From Candidatus Aalborgicola danicus (GTDB taxonomy: Bacteria > Pseudomonadota > Gammaproteobacteria > Burkholderiales > Burkholderiaceae_C), in assembly GCA_016703945.1 (NCBI GenBank), contig JADJBC010000024.1, positions 1-16,860 of the forward strand: a DNA stretch of 16,860 nt, in the 5' to 3' direction. Below the pieces are notes generated by a model, which searched no databases, was not told the DNA's origin, and saw nothing but the letters and a program-made list of their open reading frames with translations. Both the position numbers and the translations under genes were made by a program. Shown one piece after another: positions 1 through 7,443 of this stretch (positions within the stretch are counted from its first letter, which is position 1; the number at the start of each line of letters is the position of its first letter).

Positions 1-551
1 TGCTGCTGCATGTACCGAAAGCAGGGCTTGTTGGGGATCAGTTTTTCCAGTCGATCACGCCACCGCTAACAGCCTGCTTTGCGCTCAATACCGCATGGAT
101 TCCCAGCGCTGCGCGTTTGCTGGAACAGTCGGTTGAAAGCCCTTCTGGGTTGCAAAGTTCACGTCCTGCGAATAGACGATCTGGGCACCGTGGTCGGTCA
201 GCAGCCAGGAGCACAACTGTTTGGTGCGGCGCAGCTTCTGGTTGTACAGCGGCTGCTGTTGTTTGATCAGGCTGGCCTCGAGCAGCAGTGCGCCGACTTC
301 GCCTGCGGTGCGGATGGCTGATACGCCGGGTCTGGCGCAGCAGGCGGGCCTCTTTCGTCCTCGGTGTGACAACACCCGGTTTCGGATGTTGACGCTTTTG
401 CCGATGTACGGCGGCAGGTCTCCAGAATCACCGTGGAAGATGTAGACCCCGGTGCTGCCGGCAAGTCATCCATGCTGTTGCGCAGGTGCTGCGGATACGC
501 AAAGTCAGCGGCGACATTGAATTCGGGATGGCGTTTGGTGGAGGGGCGCAT
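1..551 (-). pseudogene. cho: Decayed excinuclease Cho homologue (GIY-YIG nuclease), partial
   Basis: Read across frames, the minus strand from the ATG at 551 matches my memory of E. coli Cho, the UvrC-like nuclease that makes the 3' incision in nucleotide excision repair. The N-terminal EFNVAADFAYPQHLRNSMDD is followed by a GIY-YIG core (GVYIFHG...PPYIGKSVNIRNRVLSH), then AGEVGALLLEASLIKQQQPL, YNQKLRRTKQLCSWLL and IVYSQDVNFATQ. Near the left edge another frame still reads LIPNKPCFRYMQQ, as in Cho proteins. The reading frame breaks at least four times: a G is missing from the run at 447-450, there are two shifts around 300-375, and more below about 120. Some breaks are outside homopolymers, so real decay is likely. 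The gene continues past the left edge. The family call is strong; whether it is dead or badly sequenced is less certain. Confidence 0.8.
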
Positions 552-668
552 TCAGGCATTGAACTGTTTGATGGCCTTGTCGACCACCAGGGTGTGGTTG
601 CCAGTATATTTCGGGCGAGCGGAGCTCGGTTTGTGCCCATCGCCTTGCGGGGCAACAAGCGGGCGTAG
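552..668 (-). pseudogene. Possible C-terminal remnant of an unidentified gene upstream of cho
   Basis: On the minus strand a frame ending at TGA 554-552 reads protein-like text (RPLVAPQGDGHKPSSARPK, then YTGNHTLVVDKAIKQFNA). Its stop codon directly abuts the cho ATG at 551, the tight spacing usual in an operon. The frame stays open further upstream, but there it lies antisense to the start of the sigma-54 regulator and looks like a shadow. I do not recognise the family. It could be the tail of a gene whose 5' part was lost when the regulator region arrived, or a chance open frame. Confidence 0.25.
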
Positions 669-686
669 ATTGCTTTCGGAAAAACC

Positions 687-2291
687 ATGCAGCCCCACTC
701 CCCCGCACCCCTGACGTCTGGCGAATGGCGCGAGCAAGAGTTGTTGCTGATGCGCGAGGTGATGCGCCTTGTCGGTCGTAGCCCGGCACCGGCTCTGGCG
801 CTGCGCACCATGCTGCACCTGATGAGCGAGCTGCTGGGGCTGAACCGCGGGCGCATTGTGCTGTCCGATCCGCCCGGGGCCGACCCTGGCGCGCCGCGCA
901 GCGCCTGCATCCAGCACGCCTACGGGCTGACGCGGCAGGAGGTGGCACGCGGCCACTATCTGCTGGGCGAAGGCATTACCGGGCGGGTGCTGGCCAGTGG
1001 GCAGCCCGCCATCGTGCAGGACATCGACGCCGAGCCGCTGTTCCTGTTCCGCGCGGTAGCGCGCGCCCAGTTGCCGCCCGAGACCGTGGCCTTTATCGCT
1101 CTGCCCATAGCAATCAACAATGTACCGGTCGGCGTGCTGGCCTGTCACCGCATCCGCAGCCGCCAGCGCCACCTCAACGACGATTTGGCGGTGCTGCGCG
1201 TGCTGGCCACGCTGGCCGGGCAGTTGCTGCAGCTGGAGCAACTGGTGGCCGAGCAAACCGGCCAGTTGCAGGCCCGCAATGCTGTGCTGGCCCAGGCGCT
1301 CAACACCAACACCGCGCGCTACGGGCTTATCGGCAATTCACCCCCGCTGTTGCGGGCGCTGGGCGAGCTGGAGCGCGTGTCGCAAACCCAGGCTACCGTT
1401 CTGCTGCTGGGCGAATCGGGCACCGGCAAGGAGCTGGCCGCGCGCGCCGTGCACCAGGCCAGCGGTCGGCGACCAGCCTTCATCAAGGTCAATTGCTCAG
1501 CGATTCCCGACACGCTGTTCGAGTCCGAACTCTTTGGCTACGAGCGCGGCGCCTTCACCGGCGCCAGCACGGCGCGCGCGGGCTGGTTTGAACAGGCCAA
1601 TGGCGGCACCATCTTTCTGGACGAGATTGGCGAGCTGCCGCTGGCCATGCAGTCCAAGCTGCTGCGCACCCTGCAAGAGGGCACGCTGGTGCGCCTGGGC
1701 GGCAAGCGCGAAACGCGCGTGAATGTGCGCCTGGTGGCGGCCACCAACCGGGATCTGGCGCGTGAAGTGGATGCTGGGCACTTTCGCCAGGACCTGTATT
1801 ACCGGCTCAACGTCATCCCGATCCGCCTGCCCAGCCTGCGCGAGCGGGTGGAAGATATTCGGGCGCTGGTGCTGCACTTTGTCAGCCGCGCCAACCAGGC
1901 GCACCAGCGCAATGTGTACCTGTCCACCGAGGCCCTGCAACGCCTGGAAGAGCACGCCTGGCCGGGCAATATCCGTGAATTGGGCAACCTGATCGAGCGC
2001 GTGGTGCTGTTGGCGGACCACACCCAGATTACGGCGCGCGAGCTGGAGCGCTTCATGCCCAACGCCGCAACGCCCGTGGCTACCCTGGCGCCGGTGGCGG
2101 CCCACGCGCGCGTCGTGGCCGAACCCGAGGCACCACTGGTGCGCGACTACGGTTTTGCCAATGCCCACAACGCGCAGGCATTGAAGGCGGCGCTGGACTT
2201 GTACCAGGGCAACCAGTCGCGCGCGGCGCAGAGCCTGGGGCTGACTTTGCGGCAGTTTGGTTACCGGTTGCGCAAGGCGGGGTTGCGCTAG
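687..2291 (+). CDS. Sigma-54-dependent transcriptional activator (GAF, AAA+, Fis-type HTH; NifA-like architecture)
   Basis: This 534-residue enhancer-binding protein would activate RNA polymerase carrying sigma-54. Residues about 20-185 form a GAF sensor domain resembling that of NifA (YGLTRQEVARGHYLLGEGIT, then QDIDAEPLFLFRA). The AAA+ domain has Walker A GESGTGKE at 242-249, the sigma-54 contact loop GAFTGA at 288-293 and Walker B GTIFLDE at 307-313. The end is a Fis-type helix-turn-helix (SRAAQSLGLTLRQFGYRLRK). The Cys-rich linker of oxygen-sensitive NifA is absent and no nif genes are nearby, so I do not call it nifA. The ATG at 687 has only a weak ribosome site; an internal ATG at 750 is an alternative. 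It lies upstream of, and co-oriented with, a redox operon that has a sigma-54 promoter, its most likely target. The GAF ligand is unknown. Confidence 0.93.
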   Translation: MQPHSPAPLTSGEWREQELLLMREVMRLVGRSPAPALALRTMLHLMSELLGLNRGRIVLSDPPGADPGAPRSACIQHAYGLTRQEVARGHYLLGEGITGRVLASGQPAIVQDIDAEPLFLFRAVARAQLPPETVAFIALPIAINNVPVGVLACHRIRSRQRHLNDDLAVLRVLATLAGQLLQLEQLVAEQTGQLQARNAVLAQALNTNTARYGLIGNSPPLLRALGELERVSQTQATVLLLGESGTGKELAARAVHQASGRRPAFIKVNCSAIPDTLFESELFGYERGAFTGASTARAGWFEQANGGTIFLDEIGELPLAMQSKLLRTLQEGTLVRLGGKRETRVNVRLVAATNRDLAREVDAGHFRQDLYYRLNVIPIRLPSLRERVEDIRALVLHFVSRANQAHQRNVYLSTEALQRLEEHAWPGNIRELGNLIERVVLLADHTQITARELERFMPNAATPVATLAPVAAHARVVAEPEAPLVRDYGFANAHNAQALKAALDLYQGNQSRAAQSLGLTLRQFGYRLRKAGLR

Positions 2292-2324
2292 GGCCTGGTT
2301 CGCGTCAGGAGCCTGGTTCGCGCT

Positions 2325-2420
2325 AGGCGCCTGGGCGGCAGAGCGCTTTGCTTCGTGTCCTCCGCCCGCTGCGCGGGCTCCTCCTTTACCTACGCAAAAC
2401 GCTCTGCCGCCCAGGCGCCT
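2325..2420. repeat. Long inverted repeat with short direct repeats after the regulator gene
   Basis: Arms at 2325-2345 and 2400-2420 are a perfect 21-bp inverted repeat (AGGCGCCTGGGCGGCAGAGCG). Allowing one mismatch they extend to about 27 bp each, to 2351 and 2394. The spacer of about 42 bp contains a smaller GC hairpin (CCCGC-TGC-GCGGG). Just before the left arm, GCCTGGTTCGCG occurs twice (2293-2304 and 2311-2322). There is no T-run after the right arm, so it is not a classical intrinsic terminator, though it could still end or protect the regulator transcript. It may belong to a dispersed intergenic repeat family (REP or MITE-like); only one copy is in this window. Confidence 0.75.
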
Positions 2421-2513
2421 TGGGTCTTCAATGTGTTGACACTTTGTTCACACAATGGAGGTTGTTGAGCGACTTGAGGCTGGTGGTGATGGCGTATTGC
2501 TACAAAAGTGATA

Positions 2514-2533
2514 GTGGTATACCCAATAACCAC
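2514..2533. promoter_or_regulatory. Candidate upstream activator site (GTGGT-N10-ACCAC)
   Basis: An inverted repeat with 5-bp arms separated by 10 bp has the same spacing as the NifA enhancer TGT-N10-ACA. It sits about 80 bp upstream of the transcription start predicted from the -24/-12 promoter at 2582-2597, a usual distance for a sigma-54 activator. A second small inverted repeat (CCTAT-N7-ATAGG, 2546-2562) in AT-rich DNA lies between site and promoter, where IHF-type bending often occurs. Binding by the regulator encoded at 687-2291 is an inference. Confidence 0.4.
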
Positions 2534-2581
2534 GAGGGCTAGCGGCCTATTTTTCATATAGGTTTGGGTGGAGGGGCGGTC

Positions 2582-2597
2582 TGGCATCAGGCTTGCG
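2582..2597 (+). promoter_or_regulatory. Sigma-54 (-24/-12) promoter for the OsmC operon
   Basis: The sequence TGGCATCAGGCTTGCG has the invariant GG (2583-2584) and GC (2595-2596) of sigma-54 promoters with exactly 10 bp between them. It matches the consensus TGGCAC-N5-TTGC except for one base in the -24 box. Transcription would begin near 2607, leaving a leader of about 60 nt before the OsmC ATG at 2667. A sigma-54 activator gene sits immediately upstream, which strengthens the call. Confidence 0.75.
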
Positions 2598-2666
2598 ATG
2601 GAAGTATCAGGCTGATTGGCCCTGTGCTTTTTGAACCATTGACACCCTATTCCAAAGGAAACTTCC

Positions 2667-3230
2667 ATGTCCGCTACCGACCTGATCGAACCCGTCACCA
2701 CCATCAAGACCACGCTGCGCCCGATCGACCGCGATGGCCTGATGGCGTTTGCCGAAAAAGGCCGCAACAACCCCGGCGCCCGTGGCACCAACATTGTCAG
2801 GACGGAGATGGAAGGGCAATACCGCTCACTGAGCTACGTGGGCAAGCACACGCCGGTGGTGGTGGACGAACCCCTGCACCTGTTTGGCCAGGACACGGCA
2901 CCGGCACCCGGCGAAATCGTGCTGTCCGGCCTGGGCGGTTGCCTGGCCGTTGGCATCACCGCCGTGGCCACCTGGAAGCAGGTCAAGCTCAGCAAGATCG
3001 AGATCCACATGGAAGGCGACATTGGCAACCCCGCTGCCTGGGGCGCCGGTGGCGCGCTGGAGAAGAAGCCGCTGGAGATGGGCTTTCAGGCGATCCGCGT
3101 GAAGGTGGTGATCGAGGGCGACGCCACGCGCGAGCAGCTCGACGAAATCGTCAAGCACGCCAACTACTACTCGCCCGTGGCCAACACCATGCGCAACCCG
3201 ATTCCATTCGAGATCAGTTTGGCGGATTGA
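2667..3230 (+). CDS. OsmC family protein with a single conserved cysteine
   Basis: The 187-residue product has the OsmC/Ohr fold pattern. The first active-site cysteine is C92 in LSGLGGCLAVGITAVATWK, followed by the long helix and the later PVANTMRNP segment. OsmC and Ohr proteins reduce organic hydroperoxides using two cysteines. Here the position of the second one (usually CPV) reads YYSPVANT, with serine at 169, so a classic two-cysteine peroxidase cycle is not possible without a partner thiol. The ATG at 2667 follows AAGGAAAC at a good distance. It is the first gene after the sigma-54 promoter and lies 41 bp before the flavoprotein gene, probably in one transcript. Its role may be thiol or sulfur handling for the neighbouring oxidoreductases; this is inference. 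Confidence 0.88.
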   Translation: MSATDLIEPVTTIKTTLRPIDRDGLMAFAEKGRNNPGARGTNIVRTEMEGQYRSLSYVGKHTPVVVDEPLHLFGQDTAPAPGEIVLSGLGGCLAVGITAVATWKQVKLSKIEIHMEGDIGNPAAWGAGGALEKKPLEMGFQAIRVKVVIEGDATREQLDEIVKHANYYSPVANTMRNPIPFEISLAD

Positions 3231-3271
3231 ACGTCTCAGCCCACACACACCATCCCTCAGAAAGGCCCGCC

Positions 3272-4422
3272 ATGAACGCCAACGACCTGCCCAAAGACAT
3301 CGCCCAGACCGCCATCCAGCAAGACCTGATGGGCGCCGTGCGCGCCATCGCCCAGGGGCCGCTGGCCCAGCGGGCGCAGTCCATCGACCAGGAAGGCCTG
3401 TACCCGCAAGACCTGCTGCAGCAATTGGCGGCGGTGGGTGGCATGAGCGCCCACCTGGACCAAGCTGGCAAGCCCGGTGACTACAAGGCGGCCATCGCCG
3501 CCATGGCGGAAGTGGGCAAGGTCTGTGGTGCATCGGCCTTCATGATGTGGTGCCAGGCCGTGTGCGGCCTGTACATGCAGACATCGGGCAACCCCGTCCT
3601 CACCGGCGAGCGGCTGCAAGCCCACATGCAGGGCCTGGGCCTGGGCGGCACCGGCCTGTCCAACCCGATGAAGAGCTTTGCGCAGATCGAGAATCTGCTG
3701 CTCAAGGCCACGCCCATCGAAGGTGGTGGCTACCGCGTCAATGGCACGCTGCCGTGGATCAGCAACCTGGCCGGCGACCACTACTTTGGCGCCATTGCCG
3801 CCGTGATGGACGGCGACCAGAGCGCCGGGCGCGAGGTCATGTTCATCCTGAAGTGCGATGCCCCTGGCGTCACCCTCAAGGAGTGCCCCAAGTTCTCCGG
3901 CATGGAAGGCACGGGCACCTACGCCGTGCAGTGCAAGGACCTGATCATCACTGCGGCCGACATCGTGGCCGACCGGCCCGGCCCTACATCCGCACCATCC
4001 GCGCGGCGTTTGTCATGCTGCAATGTGGCATTGCGGCTGGCATTGTGCAGGGCGCCATCGACAGCATCTGGGCGGTGGAATCACAACTGGGCCACGTCAA
4101 CCAGTACCTGGACGACCGGCCCCAAGACCTGCAGGCCGAGCTGGACGATCTGGTGGGCCGCGTCATGACCATGGCCGAGACTCCGTTTGACACATCGACC
4201 GAATTTTTCATTGACGTGCTCAACGCCCGCACCGAAGGCGCGGAGTTGTGCCTGCGCGCCAGCCAGTCGGCCCTGATGCACCAGGGCGCACGCGGCTACC
4301 TGATGAACTCCGACGTGCAGCGCCGCGTGCGCGAGGCCCAGTTTGTGGCCATCGTCACACCCGCCATCAAGCACCTGCGCAAGGAAATTGCCAGCCTCAG
4401 CGCCGAGGACATGCCCGCATGA
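3272..4422 (+). pseudogene. Acyl-CoA dehydrogenase-fold flavoprotein, one frameshift
   Basis: Two overlapping frames together make a protein of about 383 residues, the usual length for acyl-CoA dehydrogenase family flavoproteins. The first part begins MNANDLPKDIAQTAIQQDL and carries the middle-domain segment GGYRVNGTLPWISNLAGDHY. The C-terminal helical part (IRAAFVMLQCGIAAGIVQGA onward) is in another frame. The switch lies in a CCC run at 3982-3984; one added C would restore DRPGPYIRTIR and an open frame to the TGA at 4420. Either the base was lost in sequencing or the gene is broken. The stop overlaps the next start (ATGA), so translation is coupled to the rubredoxin reductase. The family includes dehydrogenases and also flavin monooxygenases such as DszC and SfnB, so the reaction is open. 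Confidence 0.82.
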
Positions 4423-5672
4423 CCCAGACCGCCAGCGCGCCCCAAGCGGAGTACCTGCAGTACATCTGCAACGCCTGCGGCTACATCTACAAAGAGGCGG
4501 ATGGCGACCCCGACAGCGGCTTGGCACCGGGCACCCGCTTTGCCGATATTCCCGACGACTGGGAGTGCCCGCTGTGCGCGGTGACCAAGTCGGACTTTGT
4601 GCTGTACCAGCCCGTGGACCCGCGTACGCGCCAAGCCTGCGCCCCGGCGCGCCCCGCACCGCGCGGCAAGGGCGCCCGAGTGGGCGTGGTTATCGTAGGT
4701 GCGGGCCGCGCAGGCTGGCAGATGGCCCAGTCAATTCGCGACGTGGATGCCGATGTGCCCATCACGCTGGTGACCGCCTGCTCGGGCGACGTGTACGACA
4801 AACCCTTGCTCTCCGTGGCCATGGCCAAGCACATTGCGCTGGAACAACTGGTGCGCGAAACCGGCGCGCAGGCTGCGCAGCGCATGGGCGTGAACCTGCT
4901 GGCGCAAACGCAGGCCACCCGCATTTGCACGCGCACTCAAACCCTGCACACCACGCGCGGCAAGCATGCCTACGAACAGCTGGTGCTGGCCCATGGCGCG
5001 CAAGCCGCGCTGCCCGCCAACCTGCCTGCCGAGTTGTGCTGGCGCATCAACCACCTGGACGCCTATCTGCGCCTGCGCGCCGCGCTGGGCGAAACCCCAA
5101 AGGACGTGGCCATCGTGGGCGCGGGCTTGATCGGCAGCGAGCTGGCCAACGACCTGGCCCTGGGCGGCCACCGCATCACGCTGCTGGACGTGCAGCCCGA
5201 GCCATTGGCGCGCTGGCAAGCCGAGCATGCCGGGCAGCAGGTGCTACAGGCGTGGAAGGATTTGCCCATCCGCTTTGTTGGCAACGTGAGCGTCTGCACC
5301 GTTGAAAAGATCGATGGACGCATGCACGTCACCACGGCGTGTGGCCAGCAGTTTGTCGTCGATCAGGTCATTGCCGCAGCAGGCCTGCAAACGCCAAACC
5401 GGCTGGCACAGGCCGCCAGCCTGGAGTGGAACAACGGCATTGCCGTGGACCCAACCTCGCTGCGCACCAGCAACGCCAGCATCCACGCCCTGGGTGACTG
5501 CATCACGGTGCGCGGCGAGGCCAGCCGCTACATCGAACCCATCGCCCGCCAGGCCCGCACCATTGCCGCCACCATCTGCGGATGCGAGCCCGTGCCCTAT
5601 GAAGTGCGGCCAGCGGTGGTTCGGGTGAAGACGACTTCGCTGCCGCTGACGTTGAGCGAAATTGGCAGATAA
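4419..5672 (+). CDS. Rubredoxin fused to FAD-dependent NAD(P)H:rubredoxin reductase
   Basis: This 417-residue fusion puts an electron carrier and its reductase in one chain. Residues 12-63 are a rubredoxin with iron ligands C17, C20 (CNACG), C50 and C53 (CPLC). After a basic, Pro/Ala-rich linker, a two-dinucleotide-binding-domain flavoprotein follows: the FAD motif GAGRAG at 94-99, the NAD(P)H motif VGAGLIGSELA beginning at 233, and the second FAD motif ALGD at 357-360. Start is the ATG at 4419 inside the ATGA overlap with the flavoprotein gene. By family knowledge it moves electrons from NAD(P)H through FAD to the Fe(Cys)4 centre, typically to an oxygenase or a peroxide or superoxide reductase. 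In this operon the likely acceptor is the upstream acyl-CoA-dehydrogenase-like protein or the OsmC protein; that partner choice is inference. Confidence 0.92.
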   Translation: MTQTASAPQAEYLQYICNACGYIYKEADGDPDSGLAPGTRFADIPDDWECPLCAVTKSDFVLYQPVDPRTRQACAPARPAPRGKGARVGVVIVGAGRAGWQMAQSIRDVDADVPITLVTACSGDVYDKPLLSVAMAKHIALEQLVRETGAQAAQRMGVNLLAQTQATRICTRTQTLHTTRGKHAYEQLVLAHGAQAALPANLPAELCWRINHLDAYLRLRAALGETPKDVAIVGAGLIGSELANDLALGGHRITLLDVQPEPLARWQAEHAGQQVLQAWKDLPIRFVGNVSVCTVEKIDGRMHVTTACGQQFVVDQVIAAAGLQTPNRLAQAASLEWNNGIAVDPTSLRTSNASIHALGDCITVRGEASRYIEPIARQARTIAATICGCEPVPYEVRPAVVRVKTTSLPLTLSEIGR

Positions 5673-6114
5673 CCCTCGTGAAATATGCCTATGCTGCTAT
5701 ATAAAACATAGTGACCCTAGTAACGCCAGGTGCTGGCGCAGGGATCTCGGCTTGGGCGCTGGCTTGTTGGGTGAGGGGGGGTCGAGGCGACAACGGGCCT
5801 GGCAGACGGGGAATGAAATGCTGCAGCGGGCCAATTGCCGACGCTGGTTAGTGACCGCTTTCGGAAAAACAATCAATTTTGAGCAGACTAAGAGTGGGAT
5901 GGGACGCCACAGATCCGCATCTCGCCCGTAGCCGATTGCCGTAATGAGATTTCGATGTCTCGGGTACAGAGTGAACGATCACGTATTAGGTAGTCACCAC
6001 GGAATGCCTCGCGTGCATTTCACCCTTGAAGTTGAGTCGCACACACCATCAAACAGCCAAAGGAGCAGCCTTTTACCAAATGGGATAAACTTTTCACTCA
6101 TTCGAGGAGAACTG
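5673..6114. other. Intergenic region between redox operon and toxin-antitoxin pair
   Basis: I find no convincing gene in these 440 bases. An open frame at 5662-5931 on the plus strand has no ribosome site and no protein-like composition. A short inverted repeat (CTATG...CATAG, about 5689-5711) follows the rubredoxin reductase stop but lacks a T-run. Base composition becomes visibly more AT-rich from here to about 7225, consistent with a different origin for the toxin-antitoxin segment. GAGGAGA at 6104-6110 is the antitoxin ribosome site. Confidence 0.6.
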
Positions 6115-6696
6115 ATGATGGCGGATCCGACAAGCACAGCTCACAAACGGTCTAAGGCCCCACAGAAAGCGGCTCCTCCTATGCAGATGCCGGTTCGCAC
6201 TGGCAAGCGCGTCACGAAAAAGCGGGCATCGGAGACGCGGGTGCAGATCAGATCAATCGATCTACTGCTTAAAAATCGCACCAACCTTTTTCTCGCGTCG
6301 CCCACAGAGTACATCTCAGTAGTGCGTGCTGGGGTTCCTGCCAAGCAGGTCGAAACGCTCGCCAAAGCGATGAACTTTTCGCGTGAGTCACTCTATGACG
6401 CGCTGCATATTCCAGCATCAACCATAGGACGCAAGCTCCAAAAAGACCAGCTACTGTCCAGCGAGCAGTCTGAGCGCCTACTGGGAATCGAACGCCTGAT
6501 TGGCCAAGTGCAAACCATGGTTAGCGAATCAGGCGACCCGGAGAACTTCGATGCAGGCCTGTGGCTCGGGGAGTGGGTCAACCGGCCACTTCCGGCATTG
6601 GGGGGGTGCGAAACCGGTTGAGTTTTGGATACGGTGAATGGGCAAATGTTCATTGCCCGTCTTCTGGGCCAAATGCAATCGGGTGCGTACGCTTGA
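6115..6696 (+). pseudogene. Xre/MbcA/ParS-type antitoxin with two frameshifts near the C-terminus
   Basis: This is the antitoxin of a RES/Xre type II toxin-antitoxin pair. After a basic N-terminal tail come the Xre-like helices (AGVPAKQVETLAKAMNFSRE, then LHIPASTIGRKLQKDQLLS) and the MbcA/ParS toxin-binding domain (ERLLGIERLIGQV, then FDAGLWLGEWVNRPLPALGG). The frame then breaks at the seven-G run at 6600-6606 (one G too many) and at the TTTT run at 6623-6626 (one T too few). Correcting both gives the expected ending, LDTVNGQMFIARLLGQMQSG then AYA and TGA at 6694-6696, for 193 residues. The two changes cancel in length, so sequencing error is quite possible. Start is the ATG at 6115 or 6118 behind GAGGAGA. 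The stop overlaps the toxin start. Such antitoxins usually repress their own operon. Confidence 0.82.
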
Positions 6697-7225
6697 TGAT
6701 GCGGGCGTGGAGGATTGCCACCGATACCGCGACCTACACAGCGGATGACATGCGTGGCGAAGGCGCTCGGATAACCGGTGGAAGGTGGAACCCTATCGGT
6801 TCACCTGTGCTTTATTGTGCTGGGAACACGGCCCTGGCCTGTCTTGAAACGCTTGTGCACCTTGGCGGCGGCTTGCCATTGAACCGCTATCTGGTCGCGA
6901 TTGATATACCTGATGCGGTTTGGAAGGTCAGGGAGTCCACACCGTATCCACGTTGGCCGTGGGCTGGGATGCACTGCCCGTCGGCATGGTCAGTGTGCAA
7001 ATCGGCCAAGCATGGCTGGCATCAGCAAAATCAGCCATATTGACCGTCCCCTCCGTCATCGCCCCGGAGGATGAGGTCGTTCTGATAAATCCCTTGCACC
7101 CTGATGCCAGCAAGATCAAAGCGACAAAAATCCGAAAGTGGCTCTACGATTCCCGGATACAACCTACTCCTACCGGCAAACCCATTCCCGCGAAACGCAA
7201 ACCATCTCGCCCTGATCAAGCGTAA
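6696..7225 (+). pseudogene. RES-domain toxin, one frameshift
   Basis: The product begins MMRAWRIATDTATYTADDM and contains the RES-family blocks: the arginine block GEGARITGGRWNPIGSPVLY, the glutamate block ALACLETLVHL and, in another frame, the serine block ILTVPSVIAPEDEVVLINP. It ends near KIRKWLYDSR plus a basic tail. The frame shift lies at a GGG run (6931-6933); one added G restores VWKVRGVHTVSTLAVGWDAL and a protein of about 176 residues. RES toxins (MbcT, ParT relatives) degrade NAD+ or ADP-ribosylate targets and stop growth. The ATG at 6696 overlaps the antitoxin stop (TGATG), so the two are translationally coupled. If the frameshift is real the toxin is dead; if it is a sequencing slip the module is complete, since all three named blocks are preserved. 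Confidence 0.84.
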
Positions 7226-7443
7226 AATGCGCGCACCGCTGCAATTTGCTTTCCTTTGCAGTGGTTGTAGTCTGACAGGCTCTGCGGCACCTCCCACGCT
7301 GCACCCGCACCTCTTTGGCCGATAGTCTCGGCCCACCCGGTCGTCAAACTCCCCTTTGCGGCGAGCTTTACCTCCTCTTATTTCCCCCCTGCGTCGCGCG
7401 GTTCATTGTTGAAACTGCGGTCGCTTTTTTGAAAGATCCCACC

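Noticed and set aside
552..1256. A 234-codon open frame on the minus strand opposite the sigma-54 regulator
   Set aside because: Apart from its last part (552-668) it is antisense to clear GAF-domain coding sequence and has a repetitive Gln/His/Ala-rich composition typical of shadows in GC-rich DNA.
687..2291. Calling the activator nifA or norR
   Set aside because: The GAF and HTH resemble NifA, but no nif or nor genes are nearby and the Cys-rich linker of oxygen-sensitive NifA is missing, so the name would imply an unsupported function.
2436..2470. TTGACA at about 2435 as a sigma-70 -35 box for the OsmC operon
   Set aside because: No acceptable -10 box lies 16-18 bases downstream, whereas the -24/-12 element at 2582-2597 fits closely.
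668..5872. The 14-base string GCTTTCGGAAAAAC found near 668 and near 5858
   Set aside because: One repeated 14-mer pair is expected by chance in a window of this length, and nothing else around the two copies matches.
5662..5931. An 89-codon open frame after the rubredoxin reductase
   Set aside because: It overlaps the previous gene's end, has no ribosome site and shows no protein-like pattern.
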